Source of the DNA: Molanna angustata
Lineage: Eukaryota; Arthropoda; Insecta; Trichoptera; Molannidae
Reading direction: 5' to 3'
DNA: 64,000 nucleotides
NCBI GenBank assembly: GCA_963576475.1
Contig: OY754986.1
Location: 11,383,321-11,447,320 of the forward strand
Part shown: positions 1 to 11,338 of the stretch, piece by piece
How positions within the stretch are numbered: position 1 is the stretch's first letter
How the letters are laid out: each line of letters starts with the position of its first letter
Notes under the pieces: generated by a model
What the model saw: the letters and a program-made list of their open reading frames with translations, nothing else
What the model was told of the DNA's origin: nothing
The model's database searches: none
Position numbers and translations under genes: made by a program

Positions 1-170
1 AGTATATAATGGAAATAGTCTATGGGTGCGAAAATAGAAAATATAACCTAAGTTGACAAATGGTCAAAATAAATAGCAGCTTTAGTTCAAAACTGTTAAT
101 ACCTTGGAGGAATAGTTAATACATTAATAAAAGTTAACTTTATACTCAAAACTAAAAAAACACTTTATAA

Positions 171-176
171 ATGTAA
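171..176 (+). promoter_or_regulatory. Minimal start-stop uORF (ATG TAA) 2 nt before the PIN4 start
   Basis: The sequence ATGTAA at 171-176 is an AUG followed directly by a stop, ending two bases before the real AUG at 179. If transcription starts upstream, scanning ribosomes meet this element first. Start-stop elements are known to stall or delay ribosomes; a role here is inference. Confidence 0.5.
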
Positions 177-178
177 AT

Positions 179-640
179 ATGCCACCGAAGAAAGGGCCAG
201 CTAAACCGGCGAAGGGAGCAGCAAAATCAGAAGAAGATAAAGGTTGTAATTTTCACGTTTGCTTTAGTTATTTTGAATATGTATATTGTGTGATACATTT
301 ACTCAACGTTAATTTGTGAATTTCAGGCGCCAAAGAGAAGAAAGGCGGCACCGCTGTTAAGGTGAGACACATTCTATGCGAGAAACAGGGCAAATGCATG
401 GAAGCTTTGGAAAAAATAAAAGCAGGTCAAAAGTTCCCAGATGTCGCCGCTTTGTACAGTGAAGACAAAGCTAGGCAAGGCGGAGACTTGGGTTGGCAGA
501 CCCGCGGGTCCATGGTGGGACCTTTCCAAGACGCCGCATTCGCTCTTCCCATTTCGACTGTCAACAATCCTGTGTATACCGATCCTCCAGTCAAAACTAA
601 GTTTGGATACCACATAATCATGGTTGAAGGCAAGAAATAG
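179..640 (+). CDS. Pin4: PIN4/Par14-type parvulin peptidyl-prolyl isomerase, two exons
   Basis: Spliced CDS: exon 1 at 179-242 and exon 2 at 327-640, separated by an 84-bp GT-AG intron (243-326) that splits a Gly codon. The product is 125 aa, close to the roughly 131 aa of vertebrate PIN4. Residues 1-33 form a basic Lys/Pro/Gly/Ala tail, the usual PIN4 nucleic-acid-binding extension. Residues 35-125 are a parvulin domain with the family motifs [20 protein letters not shown] and [12 protein letters not shown]. Parvulins catalyse cis/trans isomerisation of prolyl bonds; PIN4 is nuclear/mitochondrial and linked to ribosome biogenesis in other animals (family knowledge). The start was chosen because the MPPKKGPAK tail matches the family and exon 2 alone lacks it. 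A two-codon start-stop lies just upstream. The gene has a short intron and no transposon inside, unlike its neighbours. Confidence 0.95.
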
Positions 641-642
641 AC

Positions 643-648
643 AATAAA
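643..648 (+). terminator. AATAAA poly(A) signal of PIN4
   Basis: A canonical AATAAA begins three bases after the TAG stop. It would give a very short 3' UTR; no better signal is seen in the next 100 bases. Confidence 0.5.
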
Positions 649-1099
649 TTTTCCATGATACTCAAAGCACACCATGGACATTCAGCAAATATATAGTTAT
701 TTGCAAATATCTTGACAACTTTCGACGGAGTTTAGGACAGTTTGTGCATCTACCAATCGAGAAAAAAACCCAAATTTGTAAAACAAATATCAAAAGTTGG
801 TCGTTCTCTCGTGAAAATAATATAAAATTGAAAAATGTCATTGCGTATTGAACATTCATTATTGCACATGAATCACATGGACCTTAACATTTGCTAAGTT
901 TCACATCAACTTGTATTAAAATATACATATTTAAGGGATATTTTATTTATATTAAGACTTTCAGGATGTACATTTTCTGATCCACAAACATTTCTTCTTT
1001 TCTAATTCTGAAACTGAATAGCATGTTTAATAGGACCTAAATCCTTTAGTTTACTTATCTCAGTTTATTTAAATCATCTACATACAAAGCCAGAATTAT
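649..1099. other. Intergenic, no feature seen
   Basis: AT-rich sequence between the parvulin gene and the first Copia relic. No coding potential or repeat structure was recognised on either strand. Confidence 0.5.
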
Positions 1100-1745
1100 T
1101 AATAAATTCTGCTTAAAATATAGATGTACAGTTCATGCTTTTACTGCTTGAAATTCATTTATTGACCAAGGCTTCATGAATTTCATGATTCCAGTTTTAG
1201 ATCATACAAAGCCTTTTCAATATACAAACTTTTGGATTATCATTTTGAGGTAAAACTTAGGTGCATACATAATATGAACATTATCATTTAATTTACCATT
1301 AAGAATGGCAGAAACAACATTTCAGTGGTTAATAAACAAATCAAATTGGACAGCAAGAGGAAATAAGGAAATAAATAAGCACTGCTGGAAAATATGTTTC
1401 AAAATAATAAACTCCAAATTTCTTATTATGGCATCGACAAGCCTGGCTTTGTATTTTACTATTGTACCTTGTCGCTGTATCTCCAGTTTAAATATGTGAG
1501 TTGAGACAGAGATCATTGTTTCTTTATTATATAGTACAAGTACTCAACTTTTGAAAAAAAAAATACACATTACTATCAATAGGCACAACACCCGGAGGCA
1601 AATCAACTTAATTCCAAGTATTGTTTTCTTTAAGAGCAAACAATTCTTCATGTAAGGCTTGCTTCCATCAATCGGGCAAATCATTGATGTTCTGAAATTC
1701 TTAACATTCATTATTAAGTTCAGCACAAGAAAGCATAATGATACT
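1100..1745 (-). pseudogene. Degenerate Copia reverse-transcriptase relic
   Basis: Minus-strand translation, with several stops and frame changes, follows the start of a Copia RT in order. It shows WKQALHEEL followed by FALKENNTW and a PPGVVPID stretch (about 1680-1570), then KYKARLV (about 1465), then LAVQFDLFINH and an LNGKLND segment (about 1335-1280), and finally a CILKRALYDLKLE-like stretch (about 1220). These correspond to the W..A..E..AL..N.TW, YKARLV, VVSAFLNG and LYGLKQ blocks of the family. It is non-functional. Ends are approximate; no LTR was seen. Confidence 0.7.
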
Positions 1746-1895
1746 TTCAAAAGTCTTTTTGTTTTCTATCACGCAAAGCATATTTATTTATTTTGTTACG
1801 ATACATAGTGATATTATAAATAATACAGCGTTAAGTACCATTCATTGGAAAAGGTTCTTTCGATAGTTCTTCCTCTATAATCGTTTTATAAACAA

Positions 1896-2421
1896 TAGGA
1901 TTAGATTATCGTTTGGTTCATATTAGTTTTGTTACTTTTCAGTAGTTTTCGTCTTTCCAGTTTAGTGTTGATGAATACTTTGGCTCGTACAAATCTGTGG
2001 TCACTTCCTGTATTGAATGAGTTTAATACAGAGACATCTTGTACAATATTTTTATGACTTGAGAATATAAGATCTTTTTCATTCTTTGTGGATCCATCTG
2101 AGCTCTTCCATGTCCATTTGTTCTGGGGTTTTTTTCTGAAGAAGGAAATCATCGCATAAAAGTCATATTCTTGATCAAAGTCTAAGAGAAGTCCACCCCT
2201 TTCATTTCTGGTACCATATCCGTAGTCTCCTACATGGTGTTCCGAGTCATCCTATTTTGACCTATTTTTGTGTTGAAATCTCCAATCAAAAGTGTGAACT
2301 GTGTTTTAGGTTCTTCGACGGCTCTCAATCTTATTACTATAATCATCACTCTATCGGATATAGCCTTTGTGTTAACACATTTTGTCATATCTGCATTACC
2401 ATATTCGTGCATTACCAACAC
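1896..2421 (-). pseudogene. RTE-type LINE endonuclease fragment
   Basis: Reading down the minus strand, frames carry TLLIGDFNTKIG (about 2300-2265), then a NERGGLLLDF-like block (about 2200), then KNKWTWKS-like residues followed by a GSDHRFVRAKV block near 2010-1970. GDFN and SDHR are the late catalytic blocks of apurinic-like endonucleases of the RTE group. The frame changes between blocks and there is no RT domain, so it is a broken internal fragment. Confidence 0.7.
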
Positions 2422-2428
2422 TATAAGA

Positions 2429-2745
2429 CAGAAACTTTCTCACTACTTGGAAGATCATTTTAATTTGTTGATACAAGTATAAGATTGAAATTTTCTCACT
2501 GCGCGGAGAATCATTTTGTTTTATTGATACAAGAACAAGACTGAAATTTTCTCTCTGCGCAGCTATTTTAGTTTTTATTTGCTGAGGCAAACACGATGAA
2601 ACTGAAAATATGGAAACAAACACTACAATAGACTGAAATTTTCTCACTGCAGGGCAATATTGTGGTTTTGATTTATTGATACAAACACAACAAGACTGAA
2701 ATTTTCTCACTGCGCTGCATATTTTAGTTTTGATTCATTGATACA
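2429..2745. repeat. Short degenerate minisatellite, about 5 units
   Basis: The core gactgaaattttctcactg recurs near 2429, 2485, 2539, 2632 and 2694 with spacing of about 55-90 bases, alternating with attgatacaaacac. Units differ by point changes and indels, so the array is old. Confidence 0.7.
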
Positions 2746-2789
2746 AACAACATTATTACGCCAATACCATCATAGGCATTTCTGAACTC

Positions 2790-3575
2790 CAAATCATCAC
2801 TAGCAGACATATACACAGTAGGTGAGGTTGTAACAAAAGTAGAATTAAAATAATTTGAAAATAAATTGCGAAATTCTTTGCCGCCAGTTGCCGACTCATT
2901 TCCTAAGAATATTATTTTAGGTATACTTGTATTGTTCCATCTACTTTTTTTGTATGACCACAGTTTACAATTATTTTGTATACTATTCTCAGTTTCATCA
3001 ATAAACCGTGAGTAACATTCCCTCTGAACGTATTTTTTTCGGGAACAAAGTAATGTGAATTCAAAGCAATCAAATGTATTTTTGTATAATGATTTTGATT
3101 AAAGCTAATGAATACCAATTTGGAAATTTGTTTCTCTTGATATGTTTTTTTGTACATGTTGCACAATCACTTGTTTTAACGTATCGTTAAAACTATCTAC
3201 ACCTGCATCTAATGATTCACATCTCTGAATAATTGTCCAATCAGTATTGGATAGATGGATATTTATATATCTGTAATTAGCTTTTTTAAATAATAATATT
3301 TATATTGTTGTTTCTTCTAACGAGACTATATTGACTGACTGCAATTCCATATTTAAAGTAGGGTGATGAACGTCTTCGTTTACTAGTGGAATACTTCCTC
3401 AGGTTACAAAGCAATCAATGTTTGTGATAATTAAGTCTAAAAGCCGATTATTAGTATTAATTATATGATTGTATTGATATAATCCTGTGTAAGCTAATGT
3501 ATCAGCAAGTTGAGCGTTGGGAGAGTTATAAAGATTACCTGGTACTAAATAATTTATATTATGTCTGGGTCCATC
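2790..3575 (-). pseudogene. Jockey-group LINE endonuclease/linker fragment
   Basis: The minus strand gives, from about 3560, NINYLVPGNLYN, then a block ending in LDLIITN (about 3430), then NEDVHHPTLNMELQ (about 3380-3340). After a divergent stretch it gives FRNLFSNYFNSTFV near 2870-2830. The LDLIITN and DHHP-type blocks are the C-terminal part of non-LTR endonucleases, and the SNYFNSTF block is the linker before RT. Multiple frame changes; no RT core remains. Confidence 0.55.
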
Positions 3576-3659
3576 TTATGTCCGGCGATGTCGTTATGGT
3601 TTTGCCTTTTTCAGATGTTGTGTATCTTATATTCCATTCTTCCAGATATTTTTGACCAG

Positions 3660-5515
3660 ACTTAGTAGGATCTCATCAAACAGAGCCTTGGTTTTCATTT
3701 TCGAGGCCTGCTTGGCAATTTCATCCGCCTCTTTCATTGTCAACTGTACCGATATGTGCCTTGATCCATTTTAAGTAGATACTGTTGCTCTTTGCAGCGT
3801 TTTCCACCCCCAACTTCCTGATCTCCTGGACTATATGGTTTGACTCTCTCCAGGACTTAATAGCGTCGACTCCTGTTCTACTGTCGCTTAGAACAAGTAT
3901 GCGTCTGCCATTTCTCTGATTCTCTGTCCATTTGAGTGCCTCTCGGATCGCTAGTAGTTCGCTCTGAAAAACGCTGCATTCGTCCGAGAGTTTTAATTTT
4001 TTTTGGTACACTTCTATTGAGTTTTCGTAGACCACGAACCCAGCTCCAACTCTTCCATCCGTAAAAATGCGCACACTGTCGGGAGTCCTCGTTATAGTCA
4101 ACAGGACGAATACCAGGGCCTCTTTTATAGTGTACCTACAGTTCTGCTTGAAACACTGAGCAGTTATCCCTGAGTTTCATTTTTCACGCTGGCAGCTCTC
4201 TTATGCCATTGAAGGGCACAAATGCTGCACTCACTTTGCCATTCAAGAGACTACCGTCAGTGAATATCCTCAGCTCATCTTGATCTATTGGTGGCAGTGT
4301 CTGGTCGTTGTATCCAGTATCAATCTTAAATCGTTCGGCGGGATGGGGTAGAGAGAAAATTTTTCCTGTTCCTTGATATTGTCTATCGTCTGGTAGGTCC
4401 TGTATGGTGATGCTCTTCTTTACCTTGTGTACATCCGCAATCTCTCGCGGATTCTCAAATCAAGTGGCATGAAACCACTCAGGCCCTGAGCCGAAACCAA
4501 AGAGATGGTTTGATATCCCTTGCAAGATCTAATGGCGATCTGTCTTTGAATGGCATCTAACTTTTTTTCTGTTGCACTTTTTACTGACTGCTTCCGCCCA
4601 AATACTGGAAGCTTACGTGATCAGAGGCTCAACAGCACCCACGTATATCTGCTGCATAATTTCCGGCGACGCCCCCCATGTGGGTTTGGCGGCCCTTATA
4701 AGTTTGTTTGTAACGGCTGCCGCCTTCTTGCAAGCGTTATCAATGTGCTTCGACCAATTGAGGTGGCGATCTATAGTCAAACCCAGTACCCGAAAATCTT
4801 CTACGAATTTCAACTGTGAGCTGTTCATTTTTATATTTGGTTGAGGGTCCTTTCTTTTTGTGATGTACATAACCTTCTTGTGCAAGAAGGTTCCGTCAGA
4901 TTGCACAATAGCCCATTTCTGTTATTTTTGTTGTATTTTATGCTAATGTGATCCATGAAAACTATTCCTCTGTTCTGGGTCTTTATTGATGCATTGAAGT
5001 CAGCCTCGGTGATGCCCTTGATCAATTCTCTGAACACAAGGTAAGGGTTTCTTCTGTGGATATCCGATGCGCTCAGATTGGCAATTTTATTGACTTCTTC
5101 TTTGAGCTTGACCGAGTCCTCTTTGTTGCAGCATTCAACCACCAGTCTTTGTTTGGAGGCCCTGCGGACCGCAGCAATTCCAATTCCCATGGACCGAATG
5201 TCAACGCTGCGTTTCACACGACCTTCCACCTACTCTCTGGTGTTCGTCTAGTCCGACGAGCTGATCATCAGGGCGCACGGTCTCGCAATTGCACTCACAT
5301 GCGCCCCTGTAGACCCGCCACCAGTCTGTTTTGAGATTTTGTTGGGCCAGATCGGTGGCAATGGTTGCGCATTATGTTCTTTGACCATTTTGATGAGTTC
5401 ATCTATTTTGTTAGATTGATCATCTAGTTTTTTATTGATTGCGCTCAGATCTGTTTCTATGGGTGAGTTTTCAGATTTCTTATTTGTTTCAGCCGTTGCC
5501 CCGTTTCTTTTATCA
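3660..5515 (-). pseudogene. R1/I-group non-LTR retrotransposon with large internal deletion
   Basis: Three parts of one element lie in order on the minus strand. From 5510 to about 4935 is an ORF1 Gag-like protein with a linker coil and a block containing RASKQRLVVECCNKED. At about 4905-4440 is the post-catalytic end of RT (VLGLTIDRHLNWSKHIDNA, then KLIRAAKPTWGASP). At about 4290-3690 is RNase H (IFTDG, SELLAIREALKWTE, ILVLSDSRTG, IYLKWIKAHIG). The zinc knuckles, endonuclease and catalytic RT are missing, the junction lying near 4905-4935. An ORF2 RNase H domain fits R1/I-type elements. RNase H seems to begin twice (see findings). Confidence 0.7.
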
Positions 5516-7686
5516 GCTAGGCCTTTTTTTTATTTTTGTATCGAAAGATATCTGGTCAAGACAGAAACCTTACGAAAAGTTAACTTATTTTTCATACAAA
5601 TTTGTATCGGGTATTTCAACGCCCGAAACCACTGAAACTTTTTTTGCTGATAAACGGCCATAATGTTTTCATACAAATTCAGCAAAACATGTGGCGGACG
5701 CCATTTTTGATTTTTTAAATCCTTAAAAATCTCAGCGATCCTTTAAAGTTTTTGCACAAAAATTGCAAAAACCGGTAGGAGTAATGATGTTGCATCCGCA
5801 CAAATGTTGGTTTTCGAAATCCTGCAGAGATATGTAGGTATAGAACACTTTGGGTCACTAGAAACTGCCACAAAATTCACAGTTTCTACCGAAAGCTTCC
5901 ACAAACACTTGTACAAGTAGGAAAACCCCTGTGTACCAGGTGATGCTATCTTTGTCAACGTAAATGTTATACTTCCCGAGAAAACGAATTTTAAAACGGA
6001 ACTGCGGCGACATGTGTGCACTGTTCTTCCCCCACCACCACCCGTTCTGCTTATGGGGACTAATAACGGCCCCTTGCAAAACTCTGAAAGAACACATAAA
6101 GAACATTTGAAGAGTCCGGAGAACTCTAAAACCTTGCAGACACTGCACTTAATGTGCCAAAGAGAGCTAATCATGTTGAAACAACTGGCTAACATGTGTG
6201 CACTATACAAAGGTCACTTTGATACAAAAATACATTTGACAATTAAATACAATAATAATTCAAAAATATTGCCCCATTAGAAGTGCGGACACATGTGTAT
6301 GGGGCAAGAGAAACATTTAAATAATATAATTAACAGTAAGAAAAAAAAAACTATTATAAACTAATTCTAACAACGGACATTAAATTTGTATACACAATTT
6401 GTTATTGGCAGCTTGTTATTGAGTGCGTGTCAAATAACCATCCGATTATTTGACACGCGCCCAATTCCGCTCAGAATGTCATCATCCATTACGAGAATTA
6501 TAAAAGATATAAAAAATCGGATACATAGGCTTGGAGAGCAATACATGCACGCGTACCCGCGTACATATATAAGCGCAGAAACCCATCACAATGATTGTGA
6601 GTAGAGCGCGGACATAATAATATACAAATATAGTATTGCAATTTATAGTACCATGCAAGAACTTTATTATGTTCTTTAGGAATATATACATCAGAAAAAG
6701 ATATGATGAAAGTATGTAGGTAGGTATGAATACAACAGTAAGAAGGAAAGAGAACAAGTCATCACCACACCAGGAGCATACTTGCAATATATACATATAT
6801 ATATATATGGTTGGACAATTTATATAGCGCCGTTTTCGTGAAAACTCACCTCAAGGGCGTGAAAACTCACCTCAATATGGTGTCACAGTAAGACTCATGT
6901 AAGCGGTAATGTATAATAATACAATTGGACAAATTACTGAGTATAATAACACCTTATTTATCAAAATAAAATATTCTTTGAAAAAATAAAATGCAGATAT
7001 ATAATGGAAAGTGACATTATGATTATATTAATGGTACATGTACCATAAATTAGACAATATACTATACTATTTATTTGACAATATACCATGATTGCATCAA
7101 TGTCATATTCACCATTTATTAGAAAAACTATTATTTTATTATATTTGTCGTAGTTTAGATTTACATTATGAGAATTAGAATAAGCTATTAATCTCAATAA
7201 AAGATGGAAGGTTACTGTTGTCTCTTTCAGTTTCTCTAAGTCGTTAAAAAATTAAAAATATAATAGTGATGTAAGATTGCACCGTTGTAGGAGTTTATAT
7301 TTATAGTTGCTCAAAAATGAAATTATTTTAATTAGTATCTACTTAGAGAAAGAGACAAAGTGTGTATTAACTCAGAAAGTCGAAAATTTGAACCATTATC
7401 ACAGTTAGTATTATATTCAGTACAAAAAGTTTGGTGGTTCCACAAAGGGTTTCCACTTAATATGGTTTCACTATGTTTGCTTGATGGGTCTACTATATTA
7501 TTTATACTCAACACATAGAATGACAATACACATAAAAACAAAATACACTCGCACACTGTCACCATGTACACCGGTGCAGTTATACAGCGTGTTTGATTCT
7601 TCGTATTTATTAGTCAGTATTAAATTCTTGATACGGCCAATCTGAAGGCGCGATCATAGTATTTGCACGCACTAGCGTCCATGGCA
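5516..7686. other. Non-coding stretch with minor repeats
   Basis: No gene was recognised. It holds a repeat piece near 6014-6120 that recurs at 60085-60190, a short palindrome (6425-6458), a (TA)n run near 6790-6808 and AT-rich sequence. Open frames here do not resemble any family I know. Confidence 0.5.
6425..6458. repeat. Perfect 13-bp palindrome with 8-bp loop
   Basis: Arms gcgtgtcaaataa (6425-6437) and ttatttgacacgc (6446-6458) are exact reverse complements. The context is unknown; it may be the remnant of a foldback element. Confidence 0.8.
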
Positions 7687-7689
7687 TTA

Positions 7690-8746
7690 TGTGCTGAGTC
7701 GTTCACAATGAGAGCATATGGGAGTATCCAGTTTCTTTAGACATGTCATCGAGGAGTGACCCAGCTGCAAGCAGTGAAAACATCTGATTGTCGGGTCGGC
7801 GTCCATTATTGGCACTCGTTGGTAGCCTAAGTAGATATAATCGTTAGTCATCAGACATTTTCTCACCACTGATGTCACTTCCACCACAACATTCATTGTA
7901 CCAGTGTGTCTTTTTGAGGGTATTGTTCTAACAAGTCGCATGTCATCTCTTTTCACCCCAGTATTCTCGAGTTGTCTGTTTTGCATGAACATGTCATCAA
8001 GAATTTCGTCTTTCTCATAATCTGATATTAGTCCACATATCATAATGCGAGGTTTTTTTCTTTTTCAAAAACTCAGCATGACAATGTTTGTTTAATTTTT
8101 CATTTATTATGTTTGACAGTATGGCATCATCTTTTAGAGGCCAATTTATAATGATCTTTTTTTCCTGTATGCGTTTTAAATTCACCACCGTAATGCCAAT
8201 CTCTGATGGTTTGATATTTTTCCTTATATGTTCTTCCATATTCTTTGCTGATGTGTCTTTATCTCTCGGATAAACCATTATAGAGAAAAGGTTATCTCTG
8301 TTTTTAGGAGGGTGTCCATCAGACTTTTTTTTCCGATTATATGGACTAATCGGGTCATTCTTCTGCTCTGTAAAAGTATTCTTAACAATCTTTAGGATTT
8401 CATCTTTCAGTGTTGTTATTGGATTAACAGATTGCATAACTGCATTTAATACTGTCAATGCATGAGACTTATCATGGATCTCCTCCAGACATTTTATTAT
8501 TTTGTCTCTGGCTGCTCCGGTTGTTTTGTTCCTTCCGTCTGTTATTATGTTTCTTATGGTTTCAATTGCATTACATATTATTTTAAAATCATTGGCATTC
8601 GTTTCCGTATGATGAGTGTCTTTTGTCCATATGTTTCCAACTGCTGGCTCATGTTGTTTAATATCCACTGGTGTGTCATTTTTGTATGTAATCAGAGGTG
8701 TTTGTTTGGCCATCTGTACGGATGACTTTTGAAACGGAGAATCCAT
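7690..8746 (-). pseudogene. LINE ORF1 (zinc-knuckle Gag-like) relic with one frameshift
   Basis: Starts with MDSPFQKSS at 8746 and runs open to about 8050, where it shifts frame inside an A-run and continues open to about 7690. The N-terminal part is polar and helical. A middle block (ITVVNLKRIQEKKIIINWP) resembles the RRM-like part of such proteins. The last part has a CCHC knuckle CFHCLQLGHSSMTC followed by CSHC, where the frame ends. Residues match the ORF1 at 56457-57527 through the whole second half, including the KKKKP motif at the shift. No ORF2 follows, so it is a truncated copy. Confidence 0.75.
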
Positions 8747-9184
8747 TTTGACGAAATTGAAAAACTCTGTATTTGAAAGTTAGTTAGGATGGCGTTTTTT
8801 GTTTCACCTTGACTTTGATCTTCCCAACAATTTAAATGACAATACTATCTGTCAAAAAATTAGAAAAAAGTATATATGGGTATTTATATTTTTAAATTAT
8901 TAGTCAATTGGATGGCGCACAAAACGAAATTCACTTTTGTTTGAAGCACAGGTATCAGATATTTAAAGATATTATGTTATATTCATAAGAGAGTAGGATT
9001 TATGTAAAAATTTGATATTCAAGTTAGAGCAATATACAACACATCCGAATGTCAGAATTGACAGTAAAACAACAACATTTAATAATACATTTTGTTAAAA
9101 AGTGTCAGTTTTTGTGTGTAAACCCCTACAGTTTTGATACAGAATATTGTCAATTGATCGGTATTATTATCCATTACTCCAACA

Positions 9185-9192
9185 CTTCCCTT
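9185..9192 (-). other. Polypurine tract of Copia element 1
   Basis: The minus strand reads AAGGGAAG directly before TGTTGGAGT, the expected arrangement of a plus-strand priming tract followed by an LTR beginning with TG. Confidence 0.6.
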
Positions 9193-9249
9193 GATTTTTG
9201 ATTCTTGAAGCTTAAACCTATTTCACTGGAGTACTTTGTGTTCTTCTGT

Positions 9250-9257
9250 CTTGTCAC
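9250..9257. repeat. hAT target-site duplication, left copy
   Basis: CTTGTCAC immediately left of the element, identical to 11331-11338. In the Copia reading frame it belongs to the LTKAVTRQ codons. Confidence 0.9.
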
Positions 9258-9487
9258 CAGGGCCGGACCTTCCATATGTACTAATTGTTCAAAGAACACG
9301 GGCGGCCATCCCTAAATGATTTTTGAGGGGCGGCCGTGACAGACTATCAATAAAATTTATAGCTTCCACTTTAGTTTATGACATTCAGAAGAGAGATGCA
9401 ACGTAAAAACGACAACTTTCCAAGAACAACATTTCCATCTTTTCTAAACGCTATTGTTCAGGGTTATAAGATTTATTGCAACGTCCT

Positions 9488-10291
9488 TCTCTTCTTCTTT
9501 CTCAGTCATCTCTCCACTGCTGGATGTAGGCCTCTTCTAAAAGCTTCCACTCGTCTTTTTTTTTGGGCTTTTTGAACCCATCTGTTTCCAGCGACAGGGA
9601 CAATATCATCGGCCCACCTTTTCTGGGGCCGGCCTATTCCCCTTTTCATATCCCATGGTCTCCAATTTAGAATTCTGGGTGCCCATCTGTCCGTACCCTG
9701 TCTGGCAACATGACCTGCCCATTGCCATTTAAGTTTTGCAACTCGATCCATGACATCAACAACTTTTGTCTGGCGTCTGATTTCTTCATTTCTAATTTTG
9801 TCTCTTAGACTTACGCCTATCATTTGTCTTTCCATGTATCTCTGAGTGCATTTTAGCTTATGTATGGTCCTCGCAGTTAGCGTGATAGTTTCCAGACCAT
9901 ACGTAAGCACAGGCAGGATACATGTTTCAAACACTTTTCTTTTCAGACATGTGGGAATATCTCTGTTTCTTAGGACATGTTTAAGTTTCCCAAAGGCTGC
10001 CCAACCTAATCCGATCCTTCTGGGTATTTCTGCTGTCTGGTTATCCTTTCCTAATTTTATCTTGTGTCCAAGGTATATATATTCTTCAACAGCTTCAATT
10101 ATTTTACTATCAATTGTGATAGTGCTGTTAGATGGACTCATGATTTTTGTTTTGTTAATATTAATATCCAGGCCGACCATTAGGGAAGCATCGTGGAGTT
10201 CTTTTATCATAATATGAAGTTCTTCCAGATCACTTATAAGCACTATGCCATCTGCAAAACGGAGGTTTATTCCCTTGTCTTCCCAGTTCAA
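9488..10291 (-). mobile_element. 5'-truncated RTE-type LINE inside the hAT element
   Basis: The minus strand encodes the second half of an RT: a GINLRFADGIVLIS block, VEEYIYLGHKIKL, LPVLTYGLETITLT, LKWQWAGHVARQ, GRPQKRWADDI and a Trp/Lys-rich tail. The order and the RWADDI motif are those of RTE-type LINEs. The catalytic (Y/F)ADD motif reads FADG, so it is inactive. Exact 13-bp copies of ATTGCAACGTCCT flank it at 9475-9487 and 10292-10304, marking a target-site duplication and a 5' truncation between RT blocks. The open frame reads on into hAT sequence on its N-terminal side, which is not part of the LINE. Confidence 0.88.
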
Positions 10292-10594
10292 ATTGCAACG
10301 TCCTGTTTGGCAAAATACTAATTTAAAAGAAAAAAATATACAAAAAGGTTCTTTTAACAATGTCAAATGAAACGAAGATGACTTATAATTACTTACAGCC
10401 TGACCTTATTTATTTATTTTTACTTAATTTTTTATTGGTTCTTTTTATTTATTTTAATATTTTAAATTTAAAAATATAGAATAAATATAATTTTATAATG
10501 AAAATTAAAAAGATGCAATCTAAATGTAAGTTTTGTTAGAATTAATACTTTCCTTTACTTTAAATAAATGTTTACATTACATTTTTATTACGTG

Positions 10595-10665
10595 ATCTGC
10601 CCCCCCTAGACAACATGCCATTTAAGCTAAGCGTTATATCGCTAAGCGATAGTAAATGTATGGAA
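10595..10665. repeat. Sequence related to the hairpin at 28727-28836
   Basis: The stretch cccctagacaacatgccat followed by taagctaagcg resembles one arm of the later hairpin (ccccttagacaacgtgtcat then ttagctcaag). It lies inside the hAT element; its boundaries are unclear. Confidence 0.45.
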
Positions 10666-11330
10666 TTGGTGGCTGTGATGTCACGTGATTATCATCATTG
10701 GCTATTATCTCAATCGAACATGAATTAGTAGAAGGTCTAAATATTGAATATTTAAAAAAATCATTCGCGGATTCCAAATCGCGTAAATTTAAAAAATATT
10801 AAAAACGTTTAATTTCTTATAGGAATTTTATAATTTTTTCACTTATTATTTTCTTACTATTTTAAATATTTGACCACTTTTTATTAATTTCAGAATTTTT
10901 TACACACTTCTTTATATATTAAAAAATTGAAATATGACTGATGTGTTCTGATGGCCAATTTCAATAAATACAATATTTCAAAATGTCATATGATGATATT
11001 ATATATTTCATATACAAATATTCTGATGACATCTAATTTTCTTATTAAACTGAAAAATTTTATTTTATAATATAATATATATAAAAGCTGAATATTATAA
11101 TAATTTTTAAAAAATAAAGTGTTTTAAATTATGAAAAATAGTAAAAAAGTGTTTTACGTGCTTGAAAAATAGTTATAAATTATAATTAAAAATAGTTTTA
11201 ATAAATAAGTAATTTTTAAATACGAATAAAAAAAATTCAAATTTTTTTTAAAGAATTAAAAAAAAGATGGAAGGGGGGGCGGCCGTATCACATTTGCACA
11301 CGGGCGGCCGACCTGCTTGCGCTGGCCCTG

Positions 11331-11338
11331 CTTGTCAC
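11331..11338. repeat. hAT target-site duplication, right copy
   Basis: CTTGTCAC, identical to 9250-9257, immediately after the right terminus. Confidence 0.9.

Larger units (their letters stand above)
9258..11330. mobile_element. Non-autonomous hAT transposon inserted in Copia
   Basis: Ends are CAGGGCCGGACC (left) and, as the reverse complement of the right end, CAGGGCCAGCGC; ggcggcc-rich subterminal blocks lie at both ends. It is flanked by identical 8-bp duplications, CTTGTCAC, the size typical of hAT. Removing the element and one duplication rejoins a Copia reading frame without a gap. No transposase was found. The 2073-bp body is AT-rich and includes a later LINE insertion (9488-10291), so the original element was about 1.26 kb. 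Confidence 0.9.

Noticed and set aside
4550..5334. Plus-strand open frames of about 90 codons
   Set aside because: They are antisense shadows of the R1-like relic.
5743..6280. Open frames on both strands (155 and 88 codons)
   Set aside because: No family resemblance; the region includes a dispersed repeat and lacks splice or promoter context.
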